This document shows positions 1-10,268 of a DNA stretch of 64,000 nt, piece after piece. Location: positions 62,001-126,000 of the forward strand of contig NZ_MWQE01000009.1 in NCBI RefSeq assembly GCF_002210285.1, written 5' to 3'. The first letter of the stretch is position 1; every line of letters starts with the position of its first letter. Source of the DNA: Fibrobacter sp. UWR2. GTDB taxonomy: Bacteria; Fibrobacterota; Fibrobacteria; Fibrobacterales; Fibrobacteraceae. The notes under the pieces were generated by a model. That model saw only the letters and a list, made by a program, of their open reading frames with translations, did not search any database and was not told where the DNA came from. Both the position numbers and the translations under genes were made by a program.

Positions 1-175
1 GACCTGAGCCATTCCTGATAGGCATTCCTGCAAGGTTTTAAAACGCCTGTCATGGGCTTTTTTGCCACGTTTTTGCGTGCGTCGGGGCAACTTGCCACCC
101 GATAATTTGCTAAATTCGCATGCGTTAAATTATCATTGTAGCCGGGCCCGCGCTCGGCTGTTATAAAGGAACGTT

Positions 176-3112
<2,937 letters not shown>

Positions 3113-3144
3113 TTAGCAGTCGCGCCGGAGTTTGGAAAGTAGAT

Positions 3145-3774
3145 ATGCAGACGGCGAAAAGATTCTTTTGTCTTGAAGGTATCGATGGGTCGGGAAAGTC
3201 GACCCACATCGAGAAGCTGGCTACTGCCCTCGAGGCGGAAGGCTATTCCGTGGTGAAACTCCGCGAACCGGGTGGGGCGAAAGTTTCTGAACGCATCCGC
3301 GAGATTCTGTTGGACCCTGCGTTCAAGGGAATCATGAGCGACAAGGCGGAACTTTTGCTGTACAATGCCGCCCGCGCGCAGGTGATACACGAAATCATCC
3401 AGCCGGCGCTTGATGCAGGCAAGATTGTGATTGCCGACCGCTTTGCATGGAGCACGTTTGCCTACCAGGGATACGCCCGCGGGCTTGGCGCCGGCATGGT
3501 GCAGCAGCTTACGGAACTTACCTGTGGCGACTGCATTCCGGAACTCACCGTAGTGCTCGACCTGACAGTGGAACGGAGCCGCGCGCGCACCGCGAAGCGG
3601 GGCGAGGCACCCGATCGACTCGAGCAGGAGAAGGCCGACTTTTTCGAACGGGTGCGCCAGGGGTACCTGGCCGCGGCCCGTGAATACCCCGATTGCGTTG
3701 CGGCGGTAGATGCAGACCGGCCTCAAGAGGAAGTTTCTGCCGACATCTATAGGCTGGTGAAGTCGAGGCTTTAG
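3145..3774 (+). CDS. tmk: Thymidylate kinase
   Basis: Phosphorylates dTMP to dTDP with ATP, an essential step of DNA precursor synthesis in the cytosol. The 209-residue length is typical. The P-loop EGIDGSGKST is at residues 11-20, the DR(F/Y) motif of the dTMP-binding region (IADRFAWST) is near residue 100, and an Arg-rich LID segment lies around 140-150. The stop codon TAG at 3772-3774 shares its last G with the GTG start of the next gene, so translation of the two is probably coupled. No promoter is visible in the 32 bases behind secA. Confidence 0.95.
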   Translation: MQTAKRFFCLEGIDGSGKSTHIEKLATALEAEGYSVVKLREPGGAKVSERIREILLDPAFKGIMSDKAELLLYNAARAQVIHEIIQPALDAGKIVIADRFAWSTFAYQGYARGLGAGMVQQLTELTCGDCIPELTVVLDLTVERSRARTAKRGEAPDRLEQEKADFFERVRQGYLAAAREYPDCVAAVDADRPQEEVSADIYRLVKSRL

Positions 3775-4976
3775 TGATTTTCATTTTCATCCTTATTTTC
3801 GGAGTGATCTTCCTGTTCGTGAATTTGCGGCAGGTGGCCCCCGGAAACAAGGGAAGCATTTTGGCGGGTGCACTCGTAGTGCTCCTGCCTGTCTGCTTTA
3901 TATTCCGCGACATGTTCTGGGCATGCGTCGGTCAGGCGTTCCTTTCGGTATGGCTGTGCGAGGCGCTGCTCCTGTATATTTGCTGGTGGATTTTCAGGCT
4001 GTGCCGCCGCGTTGCCGTGCGCAGGCCCATGCCAAAGCGCATAACGGTTATTGCCGCCCGCGTACTGCTTGCCGTATCGTTTGCGGTTACGGGCGTGATG
4101 TGTGCTGTGGGGTATTTCCACAACGAACATTACATCTTGCGTGAGTCGACTGTCGAACTGCACGTGGAAGGCTCGCACGTTCCCAGTCCCGATTCTTCTG
4201 TTGCACTTGATTCCGCGCAGGTCTCGCGCGATTCTACTGCGGGCGTTGTTCGTCCCGATTCCTTTGCTGCGCCCCGCAATTTTACGGCGCTCTTTTTCAG
4301 CGACTTGCATTTGGACCCGCTCATAAGGCGCGAGAAGGTGGAGCGCATGTTGCACGAGGCCGACAGCCTCAAGCCCGACTTGATACTTTTCGGCGGCGAT
4401 TTTGCCGATATTCACGATTCCGTACTGACCAACCAGGGCTATGATACTTTGTTCGCAAAGTTCGCGGCCGCTGCCAAGGTAGGGGCTTTCGCTATCGGCG
4501 GCAATCACGAAGTCTATACGGAAGGTGCCGGTGCCGATATCGCGGGCTTTTTGCGCCGCGGTAGCTGGGTGTATTTGGAAGATTCAACCGTGTGTACGGA
4601 GGTCGCCTGCATTACCGGGCGCATGGACTTGCAGAAGGAGCGGGCCCTGGATGTAGAACGCAAGCCGCTTGCACTTCTTGAACCGGGCAATAAACTCCCC
4701 TGGCTGCTCATGGACCACCAGCCGAAGGGCCTTTCCGGTCCGGAGGATGCCGGCTATTCGGGCCGCCTGCCGGATATCGCGCTATCGGGCCATACGCACA
4801 AGGGCCAGTTCTTCCCGGGCACTGTCATCATTAATTGGGTATGGCGCCTTGCCTACGGGTTTGGCATGCTGGATTCTGTCCGGTGGCTTGTCAGCAGCGG
4901 GGTCGACAGCTGGGGCCCTCCGGTGCGCATCGGGAGCGATACCGAAATGTGGCTCCTGCATTTTGTACTTGATTAG
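3774..4976 (+). CDS. Membrane-anchored metallophosphoesterase
   Basis: The 400-residue protein begins with about four hydrophobic segments in the first 120 residues, followed by a calcineurin-type phosphoesterase domain. Metal-binding motifs appear in order: FSDLHLD (about residue 175), GGDFAD (about 205), GGNHE (about 242) and SGHTHKGQ (about 337). The family (YkuE/YaeI-like) hydrolyses phosphate esters at a two-metal site, and some members act on lipid intermediates such as UDP-diacylglucosamine. The substrate here is unknown. The domain could face the periplasm or the cytosol; topology is not settled by eye. The start is GTG at 3774, overlapping the tmk stop by one base, which places it as third gene of a secA-tmk unit. 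Confidence 0.85.
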   Translation: MIFIFILIFGVIFLFVNLRQVAPGNKGSILAGALVVLLPVCFIFRDMFWACVGQAFLSVWLCEALLLYICWWIFRLCRRVAVRRPMPKRITVIAARVLLAVSFAVTGVMCAVGYFHNEHYILRESTVELHVEGSHVPSPDSSVALDSAQVSRDSTAGVVRPDSFAAPRNFTALFFSDLHLDPLIRREKVERMLHEADSLKPDLILFGGDFADIHDSVLTNQGYDTLFAKFAAAAKVGAFAIGGNHEVYTEGAGADIAGFLRRGSWVYLEDSTVCTEVACITGRMDLQKERALDVERKPLALLEPGNKLPWLLMDHQPKGLSGPEDAGYSGRLPDIALSGHTHKGQFFPGTVIINWVWRLAYGFGMLDSVRWLVSSGVDSWGPPVRIGSDTEMWLLHFVLD

Positions 4977-4990
4977 GGCCGATAACCCCT

Positions 4991-5004
4991 AAAATGCGCA
5001 TTTT
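4991..5004. repeat. 14-base perfect palindrome behind the phosphoesterase gene
   Basis: AAAATGCGCATTTT reads the same on both strands and sits 14 bases after the phosphoesterase stop. It could form a short hairpin ending in T residues and act as a weak terminator. No other role is indicated. Confidence 0.35.
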
Positions 5005-5047
5005 TGCGGCAGAATTCGTGCGAAAACGAAAATTTTCCTGAAAAAAC

Positions 5048-5076
5048 TTGTCAATTCGCGTTTTTAATGCGATATT
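5048..5076 (+). promoter_or_regulatory. Promoter of the 5119 gene, with a 5' leader hairpin
   Basis: A -35 box TTGTCA (5048-5053) is followed after 17 bases by GATATT (5071-5076). The predicted leader then contains a 6-bp stem-loop, GCGCTT/AAGCGC at 5085-5101 with loop GGGTG, ending six bases before the AAAGGAG ribosome site. The hairpin could affect translation of the gene. Confidence 0.55.
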
Positions 5077-5118
5077 AATGTAAAGCGCTTGGGTGAAGCG
5101 CGTTTTAAAGGAGTATTT

Positions 5119-5946
5119 ATGTCGACAATCGCAGAACGCAAGTCCCAGAATCTTCCACGCTTCAAGAAGCCCGGTTGTGACGATGTCTACAGCCTGTTCG
5201 ATGCATTCGTCAAGACGGCCCTCATGGATGACCGTGCTATAGACTTTTCGCAGGAGCCTACCCGTAGCGAAGATGGCTCGTTTGTGTTTGTGACCCGCGA
5301 AGAAAAATTCTCGGATATTGTCAAGGCGAATAGGGACAACGTTGTTGCAAAGGATTCGACAATTGACCTGGAAACCGTAAAGTCGCTCGCCCTTGCTCAC
5401 TACACGTGGCTCTGGTCGCTTGGCTTCAAGGGTAACGGTAGTGCTGGCCTCTGGGATGCGCCTGCCTCTCCGAGCAACAAGAGGAAGGATATTCCGCTGG
5501 TTGCCGCCATTATTGAGCAGTTCGTAACCTGGGCCAAGAAGCCGGTATTTGCAGATGTCGCCGAAGCGAAGGCGGCTTTCCTGAAGTTCGTGCTCAAGAC
5601 GCGCCGTACCGAGGCTGCGGGTATCCGTCACGGGCTCATGCACCTCTGCGACCCGGACCTCTACATCAACTTCTACAACGTCGACGAGAAGGTCGCCGTC
5701 ATCAAGCAGCACTCTAAGTTCATCGAGAACTTCCAGCAGCAGCCGGTCAAGTACCGCTATACCAGTTACTACGAAGAACCGCGCAAGCCCTATTACGCCG
5801 AGTTTAGCGACGAGCAGGTGGCGCATATCTTTGACGTGCTGTCCATGATCCCTGCCGATGCCGGACTCGAATACGGGGCGTTCATGGCGCAGTTCTTTAC
5901 CCCGCAGCTTCCCAGGAAGAACTCGGAAAATCTCAAGAAGCGCTGA
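5119..5946 (+). CDS. Hypothetical cytosolic protein
   Basis: I do not recognise this 275-residue protein. The ATG at 5119 was chosen because AAAGGAG lies at the right distance; a TTG ten codons upstream is open but lacks such a site. The sequence is hydrophilic with no signal peptide or membrane segment. It is rich in aromatic residues, for example LAHYTWLWSLGFKG, DLYINFYNVDEK and KYRYTSYYEE, and the tail is basic (LKKR). It has its own promoter and lies alone between the secA unit and the PRPP synthetase gene. Confidence 0.8.
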   Translation: MSTIAERKSQNLPRFKKPGCDDVYSLFDAFVKTALMDDRAIDFSQEPTRSEDGSFVFVTREEKFSDIVKANRDNVVAKDSTIDLETVKSLALAHYTWLWSLGFKGNGSAGLWDAPASPSNKRKDIPLVAAIIEQFVTWAKKPVFADVAEAKAAFLKFVLKTRRTEAAGIRHGLMHLCDPDLYINFYNVDEKVAVIKQHSKFIENFQQQPVKYRYTSYYEEPRKPYYAEFSDEQVAHIFDVLSMIPADAGLEYGAFMAQFFTPQLPRKNSENLKKR

Positions 5947-5985
5947 AAGCGTACATCGATTGTAAATATTCCTAAAAAATTGACA

Positions 5986-6014
5986 TTGAAAGCGATGACG
6001 AAACTGACTATATT
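5986..6014 (+). promoter_or_regulatory. Promoter of the PRPP synthetase gene
   Basis: TTGAAA (5986-5991), a 17-base spacer and TATATT (6009-6014) followed by TG, so the -10 reads TATATTTG, matching the TAnnTTTG form known from Bacteroidetes. The predicted transcript start is about 30 bases before the ATG at 6052. A TTGACA at 5980 overlaps but is spaced too far from the -10. Confidence 0.6.
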
Positions 6015-6051
6015 TGGGACATCAAATTCAACCCCCAATCAAGGCAAAAAT

Positions 6052-7218
6052 ATGTCAGATCGTTTTATCGTGACCGGCAACTTCACCGATGACCCGTTCG
6101 CCATCGACATGGCCCAGTACATCGGCCTCCGTGAAGACATCTCCGACGTGGTCTCCCTGAAGACCTTCGCCAACTCCGAATTCTGCCCCCGCTACATGCT
6201 GGATGTGGACGACATGGAGCATATTGGCAAGCGTCTCGAAGGCAAGATTGTCTTGATTTGCTCGGTGTCGAACCATGAACGCAGCCGTAACGACTACGCC
6301 ATGCGCAACTGCATTCTGGCCCGCGCCGCCAAGGACAACGGTGCAGAGCAGGTGGTGCTCGTTGAACCCGACCTGTTCTACAGCGCCCAGGACCGTGGCC
6401 CGCACCGCATTGGCCCTCTCGAGAAGGACCGCCCGGATATCGACTTGAAGAAGTTCGACGGCCAGGCCTTCACGAGCCTCCTTTACGCCGAACTCCTCAA
6501 GAAGTCCGGTGTCGACGCCGTGGTGACGGTGCACAACCACAGCATCAAGGTGCAGAACCTCTTCAACGAAATTTTCGAAGGTCACTTCCATAACCTCATC
6601 CCGACCGACGTCTACGCTCACTACATCAAGAGCAGCAACTTCGTGCAGACCGGCAAGGACGGCAACAACCTCGTGATTGTCTCCCCGGACAAGGGCGCCC
6701 GCCCGTTCATGAATGCCGTCTACGATGCCCTGCAGCTGCCCGAGTGCAAGCGCGTGGTGATGGACAAGGTCCGTACCGGCGAACGTGAAATCAGCATGAC
6801 CTTCAATCCGGAACTTTCTGACATCAGCATCGAAGAAATCGAAGGCAAGGACGTGATCGTGTTCGACGACATGGTGCGCACGGGTACCACCATCGTGCAG
6901 TGCTGCGAACACATCAAGAAGGGCAACCCGAACCGCGTGTGCTTCGGCGTGACGCACTTCCATACCAGTGCCGAAGCTCGCGAAAAGCTGAACAGCCACG
7001 CCATCGACGAAATCCTCACGACCTCGACCCTCCCGGATATCATGAATCGTGACTGCCAGGGCCGCCTGCGCAAGAAGCTCACCGTGCTCAAGCTCGGCAA
7101 GTGGATTGCCCGCCACGTGATGCAGATGTACGGCATGGACGACGGCCGCTTCGAGAAGGACTTCTACAAGATCGATATGTCCTCGAAGAACCCGCGTTGG
7201 CCGCCTGTATTCTTCTAA
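6052..7218 (+). CDS. prs: Ribose-phosphate pyrophosphokinase (divergent, long form)
   Basis: PRPP synthetase transfers pyrophosphate from ATP to ribose 5-phosphate, feeding purine, pyrimidine, NAD, His and Trp synthesis. The product of 388 residues is longer than the usual 310-320. The PRPP-binding loop is clear: VIVFDDMVRTGTTI near residue 268. The N-terminal half has the duplicated phosphoribosyltransferase fold, with VVTVHNHS where standard enzymes have a VxVDxH motif. Extra sequence lies between the two folds and at the C-terminus. The ATG at 6052 was preferred over an upstream in-frame start because homology to the family begins at RFIVTGN. Catalytic activity is likely but not proven by these motifs; a paralogous regulatory Prs-like protein is the alternative. 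Confidence 0.78.
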   Translation: MSDRFIVTGNFTDDPFAIDMAQYIGLREDISDVVSLKTFANSEFCPRYMLDVDDMEHIGKRLEGKIVLICSVSNHERSRNDYAMRNCILARAAKDNGAEQVVLVEPDLFYSAQDRGPHRIGPLEKDRPDIDLKKFDGQAFTSLLYAELLKKSGVDAVVTVHNHSIKVQNLFNEIFEGHFHNLIPTDVYAHYIKSSNFVQTGKDGNNLVIVSPDKGARPFMNAVYDALQLPECKRVVMDKVRTGEREISMTFNPELSDISIEEIEGKDVIVFDDMVRTGTTIVQCCEHIKKGNPNRVCFGVTHFHTSAEAREKLNSHAIDEILTTSTLPDIMNRDCQGRLRKKLTVLKLGKWIARHVMQMYGMDDGRFEKDFYKIDMSSKNPRWPPVFF

Positions 7219-7258
7219 TTTCTTCTAATGAGATCGTTCGCGGTTAATTACTTTAGAG

Positions 7259-7282
7259 CCCCTGTTTAACAACAGGGGTTTT
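7259..7282 (+). terminator. Rho-independent terminator behind prs
   Basis: A perfect 8-bp stem CCCCTGTT/AACAGGGG (7259-7266 with 7271-7278), loop TAAC, followed by TTTTG. It lies 41 bases after the prs stop. Confidence 0.85.
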
Positions 7283-7320
7283 GTTGTTGCCCATAACAAC
7301 GAAAAAAGCGTGTATTGCAA

Positions 7321-7349
7321 TTGTATTATCCTATATGAAACGAAATAAT
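7321..7349 (+). promoter_or_regulatory. Possible promoter of the repeat lipoprotein gene
   Basis: TTGTAT (7321-7326), 17-base spacer, AATAAT (7344-7349) in an AT-rich stretch. The match is moderate and other registers are possible. Confidence 0.3.
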
Positions 7350-7392
7350 GTATATATACAATACACCTGTTATACAACAACAAGGAGATAAT

Positions 7393-8049
7393 ATGTTTTC
7401 TAAGAAGGTGATTTTCCCCCTGGCCGCGATTGCGATGGCCTCTTTTGTCGCATGTGGCGACGATAGCTCCAGCTCTCCCTCCAAGGAAGCTCCTGCGAGC
7501 ATCAAGAATTTTGTCGATAGCAAGGACCTTGCTTGCTCTGCAACCGATAACTTCTGCGCGAAGGTTTTCGTCGAGGAAATGCAGGACACTATCCAGTGCA
7601 GCGGCAAGTCTTGGGACATGATGGTCCTGGGCAAGCCGGTTGCCGGCTGTGAAGCTGCCGCCCCGGCCGCTGAGGAACCTGCTGCCGGCGAAGGCCCCGC
7701 TGCTGGTGAAGAACCTGCCGCCGGCGAGGAACCCCCTGCCGGTGAAGGCCCTGCCGCTGGTGAAGAACCTGCTGCCGGCGAAGGCCCTGTCGCCGGTGAA
7801 GAACCTGCTGCTGGCGAAGGCCCCGCCGCCGGTGAAGAACCCGCTGCTGGCGAAGGCCCCGCCGCCGGTGAAGAACCCGCTGCTGGTGAAGGCCCCGCCG
7901 CTGGCGAAGGTCCTGCCGCAGGTGGCAATGTCGTTTACTGCATTGTCCCGGGCGTTATGGGTGGCTGCGAGGAACTCCCCGCCGAAGCTGCCGCGATGTG
8001 CGAAACTACGCTCGAAGGCCAGCTCGTTGACGCTTGCCCCGCCGAATAA
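7393..8049 (+). CDS. Lipoprotein with AAGEGP/AAGEEP hexapeptide repeats
   Basis: A 218-residue predicted lipoprotein of unknown function. The ATG at 7393 has an AAGGAG site at 7382. A signal peptide of about 20 residues ends in a lipobox (SFVAC), followed by a GDDSSSS linker typical of Fibrobacter surface lipoproteins. Four Cys lie in the 70 residues before and four in the 40 residues after a central block of 13 hexapeptides, alternating AAGEGP and AAGEEP, which is acidic and probably extended. The repeat separates two small Cys-containing modules that may be disulfide-bonded. The protein probably sits on the outer membrane; partner or ligand is unknown. Terminators on both sides make it a single-gene unit. 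Confidence 0.85.
   Translation: MFSKKVIFPLAAIAMASFVACGDDSSSSPSKEAPASIKNFVDSKDLACSATDNFCAKVFVEEMQDTIQCSGKSWDMMVLGKPVAGCEAAAPAAEEPAAGEGPAAGEEPAAGEEPPAGEGPAAGEEPAAGEGPVAGEEPAAGEGPAAGEEPAAGEGPAAGEEPAAGEGPAAGEGPAAGGNVVYCIVPGVMGGCEELPAEAAAMCETTLEGQLVDACPAE
7681..7914 (+). repeat. 13 tandem 18-base repeats inside the lipoprotein gene
   Basis: Thirteen in-frame 18-base units encode AAGEGP or AAGEEP. They alternate for most of the length, giving a 36-base higher-order period. Synonymous Gly and Ala codons differ between copies, so the array is not freshly expanded. Unit changes keep the reading frame, so copy-number change would alter spacer length without breaking the gene. Confidence 0.9.
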
Positions 8050-8075
8050 TCTAGCACACGTCTAAAAACAGAAAT

Positions 8076-8102
8076 GCGACTCGTTTATACGGGTCGCTTT
8101 TT
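8076..8102 (+). terminator. Terminator behind the repeat lipoprotein gene
   Basis: Stem GCGACTCG/CGGGTCGC (8076-8083 with 8090-8097, one G-T pair), loop TTTATA, followed by TTTTT. It could also serve the minus-strand permease gene ending at 8135 only poorly, since the T-run lies on the plus side. Confidence 0.75.
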
Positions 8103-8134
8103 GTTTCAGTTCACTGCTTGATGGATAAAACTGC

Positions 8135-8911
8135 CTACCCGACGATTAGGTCGATAATCAGGTAGATTGCCATCGCGATGCTACATGCGCTCACGAAATG
8201 CTGGATGAACTTGTTGCCTTTTTTGCGCTGTAAAAAGCTCCCGCAGTAGCCGCCGAGCCATGCGCCTGCGGCCATCACGATGGCGATGGGCCAGTCGATT
8301 TTGCCCGCGATGCCGAGCGCCGTGGTGCTGACAATCAGGAACACGTTGGTGAGCGCGTTCTTGAGTGCGTTCACGCGGATGGCGTCGAGCCCGGTGTATC
8401 GCGTGAGGGCGAAAATCTGTACGAATCCGACGCCCACCTGCACGATGCAGCCGTATATGGAAATGCATGCGAACCCGATGGCGCCTTTCCAGGTGAGTTT
8501 TTCGGGAGGTGTCGCGGGCGGTTTGCCGAGGATGTCCTTGCGCAGGTTGCTCATCACGACGACGACGCAGATGACGACGGCGAGGATTGCCTGGAACATC
8601 TTGTCGCCGATATGCACCAGGAAGCAGGCGCCGATTCCCGTGCCCACGATGGTGGGGATGAGCAGTTGCAGGAATATCTTCTTGTTCAGGTAGCCGTGCT
8701 TCATCAGGTTGAAGGCGCTGCTGCAGTTCCCGATGATGAGGCCTATTCGGTTGGTGCCGTTCGCGACGGTCGCGGGCATGCCGAGGAATATCATGATGGG
8801 CAGGCTAAGCGTGGAGCCGCCGCCCGCGATGCTGTTGATGAGGCTTACGATGGCGCCAAGTACGAAAAATGCGGGATACTGCGCGTAGTCCCACCAGGGC
8901 GCGTTTATCAT
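8135..8911 (-). CDS. TauE/SafE-type sulfite/anion exporter family permease
   Basis: The 258-residue inner-membrane protein has about eight hydrophobic segments and the family signature near the N-terminus (SLINSIAGGGSTLSLP, then NGTNRIG), repeated in weaker form in the second half. Family members move sulfite, sulfoacetate or related organic anions, but substrate cannot be assigned. Its ATG overlaps the stop of the upstream lipoprotein gene as ATGA (8908-8911), so translation is coupled. That makes it the third gene of a minus-strand PBP/lipoprotein/permease run, an unusual association for this family. Confidence 0.85.
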   Translation of the reverse strand: MINAPWWDYAQYPAFFVLGAIVSLINSIAGGGSTLSLPIMIFLGMPATVANGTNRIGLIIGNCSSAFNLMKHGYLNKKIFLQLLIPTIVGTGIGACFLVHIGDKMFQAILAVVICVVVVMSNLRKDILGKPPATPPEKLTWKGAIGFACISIYGCIVQVGVGFVQIFALTRYTGLDAIRVNALKNALTNVFLIVSTTALGIAGKIDWPIAIVMAAGAWLGGYCGSFLQRKKGNKFIQHFVSACSIAMAIYLIIDLIVG

Positions 8912-10188
8912 TTGGCGATTTCCTTCTCGAGGAACTGCTTGTTGTCAAGCACTTTCTGTTTTTGCCCGTATTCCGGATATTCGCCGAGGCACTTGTCGAG
9001 CGGGGCGATGGCATCCTGGAGGAGCTTCTTTTTCTTGGCGGCGTCCTTCTGCTTTTGTGCCTTCGTGAAAATCTGCGAAGTGGTTTTGCGTTGGGCGTTG
9101 CAGAATGTGTTTGCGAGTTCCTGGTACTTGTCGTTAGCTTCTTTGCGGAGCTTGCTGGCCTTTAACTTGTTCAAAGCGGCCTTCGCTTCGCCGTACTTGC
9201 CCGCCTTTATGAGTTCGTCGGCCTTCGCGAGAGCCTGTGCGGGGTCGTGGCTTTCCCAGTACTTTGCCGCCTCGGAATTGGTTGCGGCAGCAAGGCCTGC
9301 GATGTAGTCAATAAGCGCCTGGATATGCAGTTCGTTTTCAAAGTCGCGGTAGCGCATCTGCAGTTCGGTTGCCTTCTTCTGCGCTTCGGCGAATTGCGCC
9401 TGGTTGTCGGCGAGCGCCTTTATGGTATCGTATTCCTTCTTGGCCTTGGCGAGCGTGTTCTTGTAGGCGACCTGCTTTTGTGCATTAGCCCAGCCGGTGA
9501 GCGAATCGCCTGGGGCAAGCGCGATTAGGCTGTCGGCGGTTTCTGCCACCATGCTGTAGGCGGTCTGTGCGCGGTTCATGTTCTGGATTTGGAACACGAG
9601 CGGTTCAAACGCCTTTGCCTTTTCGGCGCGTTCTTTGCCGAACTCGTTCAGCAGTGTATCGGCTTTATCGAACCAAACTTTCCACATGGGCTTGAGGATG
9701 CGGAACTTTTCAAGATAGGCGCTTGCGGAATCGGTAAGGCCCGCCTTGTACAGCGATGCTGCATGGGCGAAGACTTCTTCAACGAGTTTCGGGAATGCGG
9801 TATAGGGGTCCGGAACCTGTGCGGCTGCGGAACTGGGCTGCGTATTGTCGGTGGCGCCCGCATCGCTTGTGGCGGGAGTGTTTTCGGGCGTGTTCAGGCG
9901 GTAGGAATCGAGAGCCTGCGAATCGAAGGCGCCTGCGTGTTCTGTGCTGGTCGCAGAACTTGTTGTGGAACTTGTAGAGGCGCCTTCGCTGGGCTTGGAC
10001 TGGCCTGCGGGCGCTGTGGCCTGCTGGTCGGCGCCTGCTTGCGGTTTTGCCACGGTGGCGTCTTGGGTGGCGGTTTGCGGTTGTGCGTCGGTTGCGGGCG
10101 CGGGCGCGTTGCCTGCACAGGCGGCGAGCATGAATGTCGCTGCCGCCATCAGAAGGGCTTTGCTCAAAAATTTCATATTCATATTCAA
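8908..10188 (-). CDS. Coiled-coil lipoprotein
   Basis: A 426-residue predicted lipoprotein with signal peptide and lipobox (MLAAC) at about residue 23. A Pro/Ala/Thr/Gln-rich linker to about residue 125 follows, then a long helical, Lys/Glu/Ala-rich region with TPR-like spacing (for example KADELIKAGKYGEAKAALNKL). Three Met codons lie close together at the start (10188, 10182, 10176). It follows the class A PBP gene by 80 bases and is coupled to the permease gene by an ATGA overlap. By position it may be a periplasmic partner of the PBP, as LpoA/LpoB are in enterobacteria, but no sequence similarity to those was seen. Function unknown. Confidence 0.75.
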   Translation of the reverse strand: MNMNMKFLSKALLMAAATFMLAACAGNAPAPATDAQPQTATQDATVAKPQAGADQQATAPAGQSKPSEGASTSSTTSSATSTEHAGAFDSQALDSYRLNTPENTPATSDAGATDNTQPSSAAAQVPDPYTAFPKLVEEVFAHAASLYKAGLTDSASAYLEKFRILKPMWKVWFDKADTLLNEFGKERAEKAKAFEPLVFQIQNMNRAQTAYSMVAETADSLIALAPGDSLTGWANAQKQVAYKNTLAKAKKEYDTIKALADNQAQFAEAQKKATELQMRYRDFENELHIQALIDYIAGLAAATNSEAAKYWESHDPAQALAKADELIKAGKYGEAKAALNKLKASKLRKEANDKYQELANTFCNAQRKTTSQIFTKAQKQKDAAKKKKLLQDAIAPLDKCLGEYPEYGQKQKVLDNKQFLEKEIAK

Positions 10189-10268
10189 TTCTTCTGCTTT
10201 TTAGTTTCCTCAGGTTTGGATCCCTCGCCGCGATGCCTTGCGGCATCTAGCTCAGGATAGCGCAAACG

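Noticed and set aside
1-175. A gene or clear promoter before secA
   Set aside because: No open frame with coding character is present and the -35/-10 candidates (TTGCCA at 92, TAAATT at 111) are spaced only 13 bases apart. A weak GCC/GGC hairpin followed by T residues near 46-62 may end an upstream gene outside the window.
7681-7914. Regular repeats as a CRISPR array
   Set aside because: Units are contiguous 18-mers without spacers and encode a peptide repeat in frame.
7326-7928. Minus-strand frame with GPSPAAGSSPA repeats opposite the repeat lipoprotein
   Set aside because: It is only the reverse reading of the 18-base repeats; the plus-strand frame has a signal peptide, lipobox and ribosome site.
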